A stretch of DNA of 64,000 bases from Stenotrophomonas mori (GCF_023556335.1 NZ_JAIKTS010000003.1:347480-411479), one strand, 5' to 3'; numbered from the stretch's first letter, positions 48,672-57,785 are shown. Translations and numbers: made by a program. Notes: a model not told the origin generated them from the sequence alone.

Positions 48672-49961
48672 GTGACTGACAAGAAACGCATTGCTGATAA
48701 CGAGTCGGTAGCCAAGATGCTTGGACTCATTCAAGGCGCCAGCGCTATCGAAAGCCTATGGCAGACTTTCCCGTTACTTCAGCAAGCGTTCCCGCGACGC
48801 TCGGATTTTTCAGAAAAGCTCGTGGAGCTGAAAGAACAATCCAAGATTCTCCTGTTGCCTGATCGTTTCAACGAAATCTTTACTTCGTCAGGGTGGATTG
48901 CTTATGAGTCCATGAGCCTGGAGGTGATGAAGAAAGCCATAGAAACATTCGAGGCGCATGACATGGAGGCAGCGGAAGATTATCTCGCCAGCACCTACGA
49001 TGCCGACACCCTGAAATGGGGCATTTTACGATTCAATGGACATGATGATTTCAGGAAAAGGATGCGCCTCGTCGAGCTCGCAAAAGAGGACTATCTGGCG
49101 GAGCGTTACCACGCCTGCACACCGTTGTTGCTGAGTTTGATGGATGGCTTGGCCAACGATGTTTCCCGGCATGTGGGGCTCTTTGCTGACAATGCAGACT
49201 TGACTGCATGGGATTGCATAGCGGCACACGAGTCAGGGCTTCAGGCTTTGGTGACGCTAATGACCAAAGGCAGGGGTAAGACAAACGAAGAATCCATTTC
49301 CGTTCCATTCCGCCACGGCATTCTTCACGGACGGGAACTGGCATTCGACAACCGTATCGTAGCTGCGAAGACGTGGGCGGCATTCTTCGCAATACGGGAT
49401 TGGGCTGGGGCGCTGGCCGAAGGCAAGAAGACCCCGACACCAAAGCAAGAACCAACCTGGGGCGAACTGCTTCAGTCGCTGAATAAAACACAGGAAACCA
49501 AGCGACTTCTCGATGCCTGGAAGTCGAGAGAAAAAGAGAATTTTGCATACCTTCCCTGCGATGGATTATCGCCCTCACTGCCTGAGAATTCGCCAGAACG
49601 CAAGGTGGCCGAGTTCATGGAAAACTGGAGGCTGGGGAGGTTTGCTCCGCTGGCTGACTCGCTTTCCCACACCTACGATATGGCGATGGGAAAGAAGGCC
49701 GGAGAAGCAAAGCAGGATTTCGGAAAGTACAAGGTTGTTTCGTTTCAGATCGTAGACGTGGAGGACCGCACGCCTGCCTACTCCACCGTTACCATCTGGG
49801 CGACATTCAGCGCCGAAAATAAAGTTTTCGAAGAGGTGCTGAAAGTGTCGGCGGGCTATCAGGATGGAAAAGGATTGCCCATGTGCCGTCTGGAGTCAGG
49901 CGGGAAATGGGCGCTGGTTCAGAACTCATTTCGCAGTGTGATCTACAGGAATGTCCAATAA
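48672..49961 (+). CDS. HEPN-like protein of the restriction operon, function unknown
   Basis: A 429-residue soluble protein not matching a named R-M subunit. About residue 214 it has PFRHGILHGREL, an Rx4H motif in the helix-turn context typical of HEPN ribonuclease domains, with predicted helices around it (CTPLLLSLMDGLANDVSRHV upstream, TWAAFFAIRDWAGALAE downstream). The C-terminal 120 residues look like a separate alpha/beta domain. Start GTG 48672 has AGGGGAG upstream. Position between hsdS and the nuclease genes suggests an auxiliary defence or abortive role. Confidence 0.6.
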   Translation: MTDKKRIADNESVAKMLGLIQGASAIESLWQTFPLLQQAFPRRSDFSEKLVELKEQSKILLLPDRFNEIFTSSGWIAYESMSLEVMKKAIETFEAHDMEAAEDYLASTYDADTLKWGILRFNGHDDFRKRMRLVELAKEDYLAERYHACTPLLLSLMDGLANDVSRHVGLFADNADLTAWDCIAAHESGLQALVTLMTKGRGKTNEESISVPFRHGILHGRELAFDNRIVAAKTWAAFFAIRDWAGALAEGKKTPTPKQEPTWGELLQSLNKTQETKRLLDAWKSREKENFAYLPCDGLSPSLPENSPERKVAEFMENWRLGRFAPLADSLSHTYDMAMGKKAGEAKQDFGKYKVVSFQIVDVEDRTPAYSTVTIWATFSAENKVFEEVLKVSAGYQDGKGLPMCRLESGGKWALVQNSFRSVIYRNVQ

Positions 49962-49996
49962 GGGAAACAACGGATAACAAAGAAGATGAAAAGCCG

Positions 49997-51052
49997 ATGA
50001 CCGACAAACCAATCTCCCTAACCTCCACCCCGCAAGGCTACGCCGACTGGCTGGCTGACCTGAAGGGCCGCATTCACACCGCCCAGCAGCGTGCGGCGCT
50101 AGCGGTCAATCGGGAACTGGTGAGCCTGTACTGGCAGATCGGTCGCGACATCCTGGCACGGCAGGCCGAGCAGGGTTGGGGTGCCAAGGTGATCGATCGG
50201 TTGGCGCATGATCTGCGCACGGCGTTCCCGGAGATGAAAGGTTTTTCGCCGCGCAACCTCAAGTACATGCGTGCGTTTGCCGAGGCCTGGCCGGATGCTG
50301 AAATTGTGCAGCAGGCTGCTGCACAATTGCCCTGGGGTCACAACTTGGTATTGCTGGATCGCCTGAAAGCGTCAACGGAGCGCCTGGCCTATGCCCGCGC
50401 CGCCATCGAACATGGCTGGTCGCGGAATATGTTGAACATCCATATCGAAACCCGCCTGCTGGAGCGCACGGGCAAAGCCGTTACCAACTTCGTTCAGCGC
50501 CTGCCCGCGCCGCAGTCCGATCTGGCCATTGAGTCGCTGAAAGACCCGTACCGCTTCGATTTTCTTGGCCTGGGCGAGGAAGCACAGGAACGCGAGATCG
50601 AGAGCGCGCTGGTGCAGCATGTCACCGATTTCCTGCTGGAGCTGGGTGCGGGCTTTGCCTTCGTCGGGCGGCAAGTGTTGCTGGACGTGGGCGGCGAGGA
50701 GTTCTTCATCGACCTGTTGTTCTACCACCTCAAGCTGCGCTGCTACGTCGTGATCGAACTGAAGGCAGGCAAGTTCAAGCCTGAGCACCTGGGACAACTG
50801 GGCTTTTACCTGACGGCGGTGGATCGGCAGGTGAAGCACGCGCAGGACAATCCGAGCATTGGCCTGCTGCTGTGCAAGAGCAAGAACAAGGTGGTGGCCG
50901 AGTACGCCCTGGGCGACAAGTCGCAGCCGATGGGCATTGCCGAATACAAGCTGGTGGAATCCCTGCCGCAAGAGCTGCAAACCAGCCTTCCCACGATCGA
51001 ACAGATCGAGCGGGAGCTGGGCAACCCAGTGGATGATGGCGCCGAGGAATGA
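49997..51052 (+). CDS. DUF1016/YhcG-family PD-(D/E)XK nuclease-like protein
   Basis: A 351-residue protein. The N-terminal DUF1016 region (LVSLYWQIGRDILARQAEQG, AFPEMKGFSPRNLKYMRAFA) is a DNA-binding-type helical domain. The C-terminal nuclease domain has FFIDLLFYHLKLRCYVVIEL with the continuing KAGKFKPE, giving the D...ExK signature (Asp about 237, Glu-x-Lys about 252-254). Such genes recur inside type I R-M operons. ATG 49997 is used; the ribosome site is weak. Stop overlaps the hsdR start region. Confidence 0.9.
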   Translation: MTDKPISLTSTPQGYADWLADLKGRIHTAQQRAALAVNRELVSLYWQIGRDILARQAEQGWGAKVIDRLAHDLRTAFPEMKGFSPRNLKYMRAFAEAWPDAEIVQQAAAQLPWGHNLVLLDRLKASTERLAYARAAIEHGWSRNMLNIHIETRLLERTGKAVTNFVQRLPAPQSDLAIESLKDPYRFDFLGLGEEAQEREIESALVQHVTDFLLELGAGFAFVGRQVLLDVGGEEFFIDLLFYHLKLRCYVVIELKAGKFKPEHLGQLGFYLTAVDRQVKHAQDNPSIGLLLCKSKNKVVAEYALGDKSQPMGIAEYKLVESLPQELQTSLPTIEQIERELGNPVDDGAEE

Positions 51053-51056
51053 TGTG

Positions 51057-54000
51057 ATGACCCAACCCATGCCGCGCTCCGAGCGCAACAGCCAAAACCG
51101 CGTGGCGCGGCTGTTCACCACCCCACTGGCCGATGGCGGCCTGGGCTACGAACACTTGGGCAACTGGAGCAAGCGCGACCACAACCGCGCCATCGAAACC
51201 GCGCTGCTGCGCGCCAATCTGGCCGCTCGCGGGTACTCGTCTGCTCACATCAGTGCCGCCTTGCAGAAGCTGGAAGTCGCGGTGGATGTCACCGGCATCA
51301 CGCCCTATCAGGCCAATCTGCGCACCTACCAGTTACTTCGCTATGGCGTGCCGGTGCAGATCGCGGCGGGCCAATCGCATGAGACAGTGCAGTTGATCGA
51401 CTGGGCGCAGCCCGAGCGCAATCACTTCGCCCTAGCCGAGGAAGTGACGCTGCGGGGCGGGAGCACCCGCCGGCCGGACATCGTGTTGTACATCAATGGC
51501 TTGGTGGTAGCGGTGATCGAGCTCAAGCGCAGCTCGGTCGATGTGGGCGATGGCATTCGCCAGCTCATCAGCAATCAGGAAGAAACCTTCAATCAGGGCT
51601 TCTTCAGCACCGTGCAGTTGCTGCTGGCGGGCAGCGATGCGCAAGGCTTGCGCTACGGCACCACCGGTACACCAGAACAGTTCTTCGTGCAGTGGAAGGA
51701 TGAACAACCGCCAGCCATGGCAACAGCGGGCGTGCTGCTGGATCGTCCGTTGACCCAGATGTGCGAGAAGGCGCGGTTGCTGGATTTGATCCGCAACTTC
51801 GTGATCTTCGATGCGGGTTTCAAGAAGGTGCCCCGGCAGCACCAGTACCAGGGCATCAAGGCTGCGCAGGAACGCATCGCCAAACGCGAGGGTGGCGTGA
51901 TCTGGCACACCCAGGGAAGCGGCAAAAGCATCCTGATGGTGCTGCTGGCCAAGTGGCTGCTGGAGCATGACCCACAGGCGCGGGTGCTGGTGGTGACCGA
52001 CCGCGACGAGCTGGACAAGCAGATCGAAGGCGTGATGCGCAATGCCGGGGTGATCGGCGAGGGATCGGCTCCCCCGCGCATCACTTCACGTGCAGACTTC
52101 GTGCAAAAACTCGGAGCTACCACCCCGCGCTTGTTGTGCGCGCTGATCCACAAATTCGATGCGGTCGACCTCAAGGGTGTGCCACCGCCTATCCATGGGC
52201 GTTTCTATGTGTTCGTGGACGAGTGCCACCGCACCCAGGGCGGCAACATGAACAAGCAGATGAAGCGCTGGCTGACCGACGCCATCTTCATCGGCTTCAC
52301 CGGAACACCGTTGTTGCGTAAGGATCGGCAAACCACCCGCGAAGTGTTCGGCACGTATATCCATACCTATAAGTTCCACGAAGCGGTGACCGACAAGGTG
52401 GTGCTGGATCTGAAATACGAGGCGCGAGATGTGCCGCAGCGGCTGACCTCACGCAAGGCCATCGACGCTTGGTTCGAGAAGAAAACACGCGGGCTGAACA
52501 ACTTTCAGAAATCCATCCTGCGCAAGCGTTGGGCCACGATGGAAGAGCTGATGAGCGCCAAGGAACGCAAGGATCGCATCGTTGCCAACATCATCGAGGA
52601 TTTCAGCCTTAAGCCTCGTCTGGACAATGATCGCGGCACGGCGATTTTGGTAGCGGCTTCGATCTACGATGCCTGCCATTACTTCCGGTTATTCCAGAAC
52701 ACGCATTTCGGCCCCTATGTGGGCATCATCACCTCATACGAACCCAACCCGGTTGCTATCTCGAAAGAATCGGCCGGCAGCGACGAACGCTACAAATACG
52801 ACACCTACAAGCAGCATGTGCTGCGTGCCGACCAGACCACCAAAGAGTACGAAGACGAAACCAAGCGACGCTTCATCGAAGAGCCTGCCAGAATGAAGCT
52901 GCTGATCGTGGTCAGCAAGCTTCTCACCGGTTTCGATGCACCCAGTTGCTCCTACATCTACCTGGACAACGAACTGCACGACCATAACCTGTTCCAGGCC
53001 ATCTGCCGTACCAACCGGCTTGACGGTGACGACAAGGACTATGGCCATATCGTCGATTACAAGGAGCTGTTCGGTGACGTGCAGCAGGCCATAGCGGTAT
53101 ACAGCTCCGACGAACTGGACATCGACGCGGGCAATGGCGGCGACAACAACGTTCATCTGAAGAACTGGCTGGAAGAAGGCCGCAAGCAACTGGACGAAAC
53201 CCGTGAAGCACTGCACTACCTGTGCGAGCCGGTACCGCAGCCGCGTGAACTGGAGCAATTCATCCACTACTTCTGCGGCCATGCAGGTGATCCGGGGGCA
53301 CTGCTGGAAAGCGAGGCGCTGCGTATTGCCTTCTACAAGGCGGTGGCGACCTATCTGCGTGCCTTCGCGGACATCGCCCAGAACCTGACCGAGGCGGGTT
53401 ACTCAGACAGCGAAGCCGACACCTTGCGGCGGGAGTCCGAGTTCTATGCCGAAGTGCGTTCGGCCATCAAGCATTACAGCGGCGAAGAGCTGGACATCAA
53501 GCCCTACGAGGCCGACATGCGCCACCTCATCAATACCTATATCCAGGCCGAGCCAGCGCAGGTATTGGGAGACTTGGCCGAACTGTCGCTGACCGAGCTG
53601 ATCATCGAGACCGGCATCCACGATGCCATCGCCAAGAAGCTCAATGAGAAGGGCAAGCTGTCGAAGAACGCCATTGCGGAAACCATCATCAACAACGTCC
53701 GCAAGACCATCATCCGAGACCGCCTGACCGATCCGCGCTTTTATGAGCAGATGTCCAAGCTGCTCGATGACCTGATCCAGCAAAGCCGTGAAGGCACCGA
53801 GGCCTACGAATCATTCCTGAGCAAGGCGGAAGACATCCTGAAGAAGCACCGCGCGAAACAACACGACATCGACGAACCTGCCATGTTGCGCGGCAATGCA
53901 GGTGCGCTGGTGATTTATCGCAATTTGCCTGACATCATTTCCAGCGATGTGTTGCCCGATACGGATGGTGTAGTCAAAGAGCCACAAGCCGAATACGGAG

Positions 54001-54182
54001 ACCCGTTGGCCTTGCTGGCGCTGAATATCGATCGTGTGATGCGTGACGAAGCCCCGGCAGGATGGCGTGGCGACGAAGCCAAGGAGCGTATCGTGCAGAA
54101 TTTCCTGCACCCGTTGACCGGACGCAACCGTGAGGCCACGCTCAAACTATTCGATTTGCTGAGAAATCAGCCGGGCTACTGA
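51057..54182 (+). CDS. hsdR: Type I restriction endonuclease subunit
   Basis: ATP-driven DNA translocase and nuclease of the R2M2S complex, 1041 residues. The nuclease domain shows RRPDIVLYINGLVVAVIELK with the Lys-Arg following (ExK about 155). Helicase motifs are HTQGSGKSILM (about 284-294), FVDECHRTQGG (DECH about 388) and IGFTGTPLL. Later LLTGFDAPSCSYIYLDNEL and CRTNRLDGD match motifs V and VI. The C terminus is the HsdM-binding helical part. GTG 51054 is an alternative start. Confidence 0.96.
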   Translation: MTQPMPRSERNSQNRVARLFTTPLADGGLGYEHLGNWSKRDHNRAIETALLRANLAARGYSSAHISAALQKLEVAVDVTGITPYQANLRTYQLLRYGVPVQIAAGQSHETVQLIDWAQPERNHFALAEEVTLRGGSTRRPDIVLYINGLVVAVIELKRSSVDVGDGIRQLISNQEETFNQGFFSTVQLLLAGSDAQGLRYGTTGTPEQFFVQWKDEQPPAMATAGVLLDRPLTQMCEKARLLDLIRNFVIFDAGFKKVPRQHQYQGIKAAQERIAKREGGVIWHTQGSGKSILMVLLAKWLLEHDPQARVLVVTDRDELDKQIEGVMRNAGVIGEGSAPPRITSRADFVQKLGATTPRLLCALIHKFDAVDLKGVPPPIHGRFYVFVDECHRTQGGNMNKQMKRWLTDAIFIGFTGTPLLRKDRQTTREVFGTYIHTYKFHEAVTDKVVLDLKYEARDVPQRLTSRKAIDAWFEKKTRGLNNFQKSILRKRWATMEELMSAKERKDRIVANIIEDFSLKPRLDNDRGTAILVAASIYDACHYFRLFQNTHFGPYVGIITSYEPNPVAISKESAGSDERYKYDTYKQHVLRADQTTKEYEDETKRRFIEEPARMKLLIVVSKLLTGFDAPSCSYIYLDNELHDHNLFQAICRTNRLDGDDKDYGHIVDYKELFGDVQQAIAVYSSDELDIDAGNGGDNNVHLKNWLEEGRKQLDETREALHYLCEPVPQPRELEQFIHYFCGHAGDPGALLESEALRIAFYKAVATYLRAFADIAQNLTEAGYSDSEADTLRRESEFYAEVRSAIKHYSGEELDIKPYEADMRHLINTYIQAEPAQVLGDLAELSLTELIIETGIHDAIAKKLNEKGKLSKNAIAETIINNVRKTIIRDRLTDPRFYEQMSKLLDDLIQQSREGTEAYESFLSKAEDILKKHRAKQHDIDEPAMLRGNAGALVIYRNLPDIISSDVLPDTDGVVKEPQAEYGDPLALLALNIDRVMRDEAPAGWRGDEAKERIVQNFLHPLTGRNREATLKLFDLLRNQPGY

Positions 54183-54892
54183 TGGTGCAGACGCACATAC
54201 GTCTGGGGGAACTGGACATCGCCGTCACGTTCAAGGCCGTGAAGAATGTCCATCTTTCCGTGCATCCGCCCAAGGGTGCGGTGACGCTGGTGGCCCCGAT
54301 AGGCACGCGGCTAGAAGTTGCTCGTGCCTATGCTGTTTCCAAGCTGCGTTGGATTCGCCAGCAACAGGCGCAATTGCAGGCACAGTCCCGAGAAACTCCT
54401 CGCCAGTTCGTTGCCAGGGAAAGCCATTACGTTTGGGGACGTCGCTATCTGCTCTCGGTGCTGGAGCGAGATGCCCCGCCCACGGTGAAGATGGATCACC
54501 GTCGCATCACCTTGTCTGTGCGCCCCGGCTCCGATGCCGCCAAGCGCGAAGCCATCTATCAACGCTGGCAACGCGGTTTGCTACACCAGGCCATTACACC
54601 CCTGATCGAATACTGGGAGCCACGTATCGGCGTAAAGGTCAATGGCTACTTCCTGCAACGGATGAAGACCAAATGGGGTAGTTGCAATCATCGCCAGGCC
54701 CACATTCGGCTCAACACGGAACTGGCCAAGAAGCCTCGTGACCTGCTTGAATATGTGATCGTGCATGAAATGATCCATTTGATCGAGCCTACGCACAGTG
54801 AGCGGTTCATATCGTTGCTCACTCGACACTATCCTGCCTGGCGGGATGCTCGTGCGGAACTGAATGCGCTGCCGCTGGGACAGACGGTTTGA
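54182..54892 (+). CDS. YgjP/DUF45-type zinc metallopeptidase
   Basis: A 236-residue SprT-like or M48-like protein. The zinc site is VIVHEMIHLIEPTHSERF (HExxH at about 195-199, third His shortly after), preceded by the family marker MKTKWGSCNHRQAHIRLNTEL. Its start codon overlaps the hsdR stop by one base, so it is translated as the last gene of the restriction operon. These peptidases are recurrent partners of type I R-M systems; the substrate is unknown. Confidence 0.9.
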   Translation: MVQTHIRLGELDIAVTFKAVKNVHLSVHPPKGAVTLVAPIGTRLEVARAYAVSKLRWIRQQQAQLQAQSRETPRQFVARESHYVWGRRYLLSVLERDAPPTVKMDHRRITLSVRPGSDAAKREAIYQRWQRGLLHQAITPLIEYWEPRIGVKVNGYFLQRMKTKWGSCNHRQAHIRLNTELAKKPRDLLEYVIVHEMIHLIEPTHSERFISLLTRHYPAWRDARAELNALPLGQTV

Positions 54893-54898
54893 ATATTG

Positions 54899-55762
54899 CT
54901 ACCGGCCAAGATAAATCGAGACTACACCGACTCGCCCATGCCCTAGTTCAAGACTGATATGCAGTCGAACCTGGCGGTCTTGTAGGCGTTGTTCAGCAGA
55001 CATGGCCGAAGAATGAATTCCCCCGGCCACAGGCGCCTTCCACCCCATCAGCATCTCATACCGCATCTGCGCATACCGATGCCGCAGCCCGTGCATGTTG
55101 CTCAACCCCGCCGCCTTGCACTGGCCGTCGTAAACATGCCGCTGCTGGATGTAGGTCTTGTGCGCCGGGATCAGCGAGCCCGACCCTGCCAGCCGATGAG
55201 CTTCGTCCAGCACCGCACGCTGCTCCGGCGTCGTGATTGGCACCGTCCGATCACGCCCGCCTTTTGCCCATGATCCTTTGATGGCGATCTGGTCGCCACG
55301 GTCGGCATAGCGGGGTTGGAACTTGATGGACTCCTCCCGCCTCAGGCCGAAGGCAGCCTGTAAACGCAGGCTCATGAGGACATGAGGGTCGGTGATCCTG
55401 TCCAACCTATCGCCCAGCTCCTTGGCCTTGTTTTCATTGGTCACATAGCGGCGGTCAGGGATACCCAGCCTGGTGTTGTCCGTTGGTAGGATGCCTGCCT
55501 TGCCGACCTTCTCGGCCCACCAGCGCAGATGCGCCATGCGGTTCTTGATCGTGCCAGCCGACAGGCCTTCAGCTTGCCAGCGCTGTAACAGAGCTTCGAC
55601 ATGCTTGCCCTTGAGCGAGGTGGCCCGCATCTGGCGGAAGCCTGCTTCGCGCAGTTGGCAGGCGGCCAGGGTCAGCGACCGTTGCCGGTCGGCCTGTGTG
55701 TTGTGGCTGCCGTCACGGTTACGCTGGCAAAGCTGCCGCAGGGTGTAGGTCAAGTCGTCCAT
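54899..55762 (-). CDS. Tyrosine recombinase, Integrase_1 type
   Basis: A 287-residue recombinase with N-terminal SAM-like domain (AGTIKNRMAHLRWWAEKVGK). The catalytic residues are present: Arg in AFGLRREESIKF, HGLRHRYAQMRYEM (HxxR), a His in LELGHGRVGVV and Tyr in SIYLGR at the very C terminus. Family of integrases found in ICE-type islands, separate from the P4-type enzyme at 42041. GGAGG precedes ATG 55762. Faces the defence operon tail-to-tail, seven bases apart. Confidence 0.85.
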   Translation of the reverse strand: MDDLTYTLRQLCQRNRDGSHNTQADRQRSLTLAACQLREAGFRQMRATSLKGKHVEALLQRWQAEGLSAGTIKNRMAHLRWWAEKVGKAGILPTDNTRLGIPDRRYVTNENKAKELGDRLDRITDPHVLMSLRLQAAFGLRREESIKFQPRYADRGDQIAIKGSWAKGGRDRTVPITTPEQRAVLDEAHRLAGSGSLIPAHKTYIQQRHVYDGQCKAAGLSNMHGLRHRYAQMRYEMLMGWKAPVAGGIHSSAMSAEQRLQDRQVRLHISLELGHGRVGVVSIYLGR

Positions 55763-55799
55763 CTTCCGGCCTCCAAACAAAGCGCCGTACTGCGTTGTC

Positions 55800-56350
55800 C
55801 TGAAATTCAGTGGTTAGTGTTGGTGCCAACTCGCCAAGGCGAGATCCCGTGAGGGCAAGGGCATGGTGTTCAGGAGACACCAGGGCCTCGAATGAGGCGT
55901 CCGTCTTGCTCCCTGCTGGAAGCCCGGACGGAGGTACTACAAGACGAAAGTGTTGTGAACGTGGACAAGCCCTCCTATGAGGTGAGTGGGATGAGAAATG
56001 CAGCGGCAGCCCTGTGCGTTGCGCACAGGCAATTGCCGCAAAGGACAGTGCGCCAGGCGGCGCGGTAGGGATGAGTTCAAACAGACGAAGAAGGCTCTGC
56101 CCTGGGTAGGGCCGGTATGCGGTCGGAGCCTGGGCATACCTGGGGTGGCTCCACCCTGTCGGGTCAGCGCTTGCAGGAACCTGCGCTGTTGGGGGTGCCG
56201 ATGTACGAAGCCCATCGGTCTTGGCAACTGCCCGGTCAATGTAGTGCGGACATCATCATGTAGGCCGCACGCAATAGGAACTGGCGTTCGCCCGCATTGT
56301 TTGCGGTGTTGCGCGGGGCGTCACTGCGGCATGCAGTGACGCCCCGTTTC
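55800..56350 (+). ncRNA. Hairpin-rich region, candidate structured RNA of about 0.5 kb
   Basis: The 604-base gap 55763-56366 has no convincing gene but many perfect hairpins. Examples: TCGCC/GGCGA (55831-55842); a three-way junction with outer GCAAG/CTTGC (55855-55909) enclosing TGGTGT/ACACCA (55864-55882) and GCCTC/GAGGC (55885-55898); GCGGCA/TGCCGC around CCTGTGCG/CGCACAGG (56003-56039); GCGCC/GGCGC (56050-56063); GGTATGC/GCATACC (56114-56140); GGGTGG/CCACCC (56143-56156); GTGCGG/CCGCAC (56244-56270). A 13-bp terminator-like hairpin follows at 56315. Strand is assigned from that terminator. Could instead be a transfer origin. Confidence 0.4.
56315..56345 (+). terminator. Terminator-like hairpin at the end of the structured region
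   Basis: Perfect 13-bp inverted repeat GGGGCGTCACTGC / GCAGTGACGCCCC with loop GGCAT, followed on the + strand by GTTT. It lies 22 bases after the end of the minus-strand STY4528 gene and could terminate either that transcript or a + strand RNA from the hairpin-rich region. Confidence 0.6.
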
Positions 56351-56366
56351 GCGGCAGCATCTACTG

Positions 56367-57524
56367 CTACGCAGGATGCGGCTGCCATCCCTTGGCCTGC
56401 ATTGCCTGCGCTGCGATGTCCCCAGCGTTCGTCGAGGTGTTCATGATCTTGCGGATGTTGGCGATGTGCGCCAGGGCGGTTTCACGCGATGCCGGTTGCG
56501 CAGTTGGTGCCGGGTGGGCTTCGGTGCGCGGTGGAGCTGCAGGCCGATTCTCGGCAGTCCGCGGGGTGGCAGACGCCTCCTTGCGTCCTGCCCACAGACG
56601 GAACTCGCCCGCAAAAACGCGCTTCACCAAGGCGAAGAAATAGGCCACGACATTGCGCACGGTGCCGCTCTGGCTGCGTGCCTGCAACTCGTCGAGTACT
56701 TCCTGTCGATGCTGCGGCGGCAGCCGCCGCAAGGCAGCCTGCACTTCCTTTTGCTGATCTGCCTGGGCATTGCTCAGGCAAGGCGGCAAGCTCACCGACT
56801 GAGATGCCGGATCGCAGTCGCCTTCGCGCGCGCGGTACGTACGTTCTTTTTTATACATATACGTCTTATACGTACTGCCCTGCTCAGCCGTCATGTGGCA
56901 GGCGTGTTTGGTCTGTTGCGGAACAGGCGTGCTGCCAGCGGAATCGCCAGGAAATGGCCGTGGGGCGGCTGCCTCGTTCGCCTGTGACGGCGGCGTCGGG
57001 GGCAAATCATCGTCATCGTCGCGCTGATCGTGGGCCGCAATGGAAGCGGCTTCAGGTGCCTGCGCCAACGTTGCCTGAATGTGGACGGCCACCCGATCTA
57101 CCTGGCTGTTTTCGTGGCCGATGGAGGCTTGCAGAAGCGCGGACAGACTGGCATCGAGCGCGCAGGCCTGCTGGAAGTGCTGGGCGCTTTCGTGAACCTG
57201 ATACAACTCGCTGAGCACATGGCCGGTTAGAGGATCGCGGTGCTGGCCTACCAAGCTGATCCAGCCTGTCAGCCGAAGCACAACGAGGACGCGCCGGGCC
57301 GTCTCGTAGCCGGCCCTCTGCCCCAGCGGGGTGGAAGTGAGATAGCGGCGCAACTGCCCCAGATTCGCCAGTGGGCTGATGCCCTCGGCAGTGCGCAGCA
57401 TGCGCAGAACCTGCCAGCCATTGCGCTCCAGCGGCGTGAGGCGGGCATCGAGCATGAGCGAGGCAGGTGTAGCGAACAGGGCATCTTGCCCCAGCGAGTT
57501 GTGGCGGGTGTGGTGGTCTGCCAT
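56367..57524 (-). CDS. STY4528-family island protein
   Basis: A 385-residue protein of the STY4528 pathogenicity-island-related family. The N-terminal part (LDARLTPLERNGWQVLRML, then GYETARRVLVVLRLTGWISL) looks like a replication-initiator-type winged helix pair. The middle is a low-complexity acidic/Pro linker (QRDDDDDLPPTPP), and the C-terminal part has RNVVAYFFALVKRVFAGEF. GGAG precedes ATG 57524. Usually found with ICE transfer genes, which are absent here, so it is probably a leftover or a maintenance gene. Confidence 0.75.
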   Translation of the reverse strand: MADHHTRHNSLGQDALFATPASLMLDARLTPLERNGWQVLRMLRTAEGISPLANLGQLRRYLTSTPLGQRAGYETARRVLVVLRLTGWISLVGQHRDPLTGHVLSELYQVHESAQHFQQACALDASLSALLQASIGHENSQVDRVAVHIQATLAQAPEAASIAAHDQRDDDDDLPPTPPSQANEAAAPRPFPGDSAGSTPVPQQTKHACHMTAEQGSTYKTYMYKKERTYRAREGDCDPASQSVSLPPCLSNAQADQQKEVQAALRRLPPQHRQEVLDELQARSQSGTVRNVVAYFFALVKRVFAGEFRLWAGRKEASATPRTAENRPAAPPRTEAHPAPTAQPASRETALAHIANIRKIMNTSTNAGDIAAQAMQAKGWQPHPA

Positions 57525-57688
57525 GAGCGTTCTCCAAGGTATGGGCCACAGCGGCCCGTTCCCCTGCATCTCATCGCGTACCGCTCCATGCGTCAGCCAA
57601 CAATGCGGTCTGGGCCATACCCGGTTTGTCCGGCAGGTGCAGCGCTGGCACCAGCATCCAGACTGATCTATCATTCCGATAGCCCCTT

Positions 57689-57708
57689 GGGGGTACAACT
57701 GGGGGTAC
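57689..57708 (+). repeat. Right-end GGGGGTAC iterons
   Basis: Two direct copies, 57689-57696 and 57701-57708, 12 bp apart, matching the copies near the left end in sequence, orientation and spacing. Likely recombinase arm sites. Confidence 0.65.
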
Positions 57709-57785
57709 TTCCAGCGATTCCCGCAAAGCCCGTGACGCGATTTCCTCGCGAAACCTAGCATTCACGGCCCTTTGCCGACCGATCA

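Noticed and set aside
54671..54680. Sixth AAATGGGGTA operator copy
   Set aside because: It lies inside the metallopeptidase gene and encodes the conserved KWGS motif, so it is coding coincidence.
55937..56339. Small open frames on both strands in the hairpin-rich region
   Set aside because: No ribosome sites, Cys/Arg-rich composition and overlap with strong hairpins.
55763..56366. Group II intron
   Set aside because: A GTGCGCC sequence resembles an intron 5' end, but I see no domain V motif and no reverse transcriptase.
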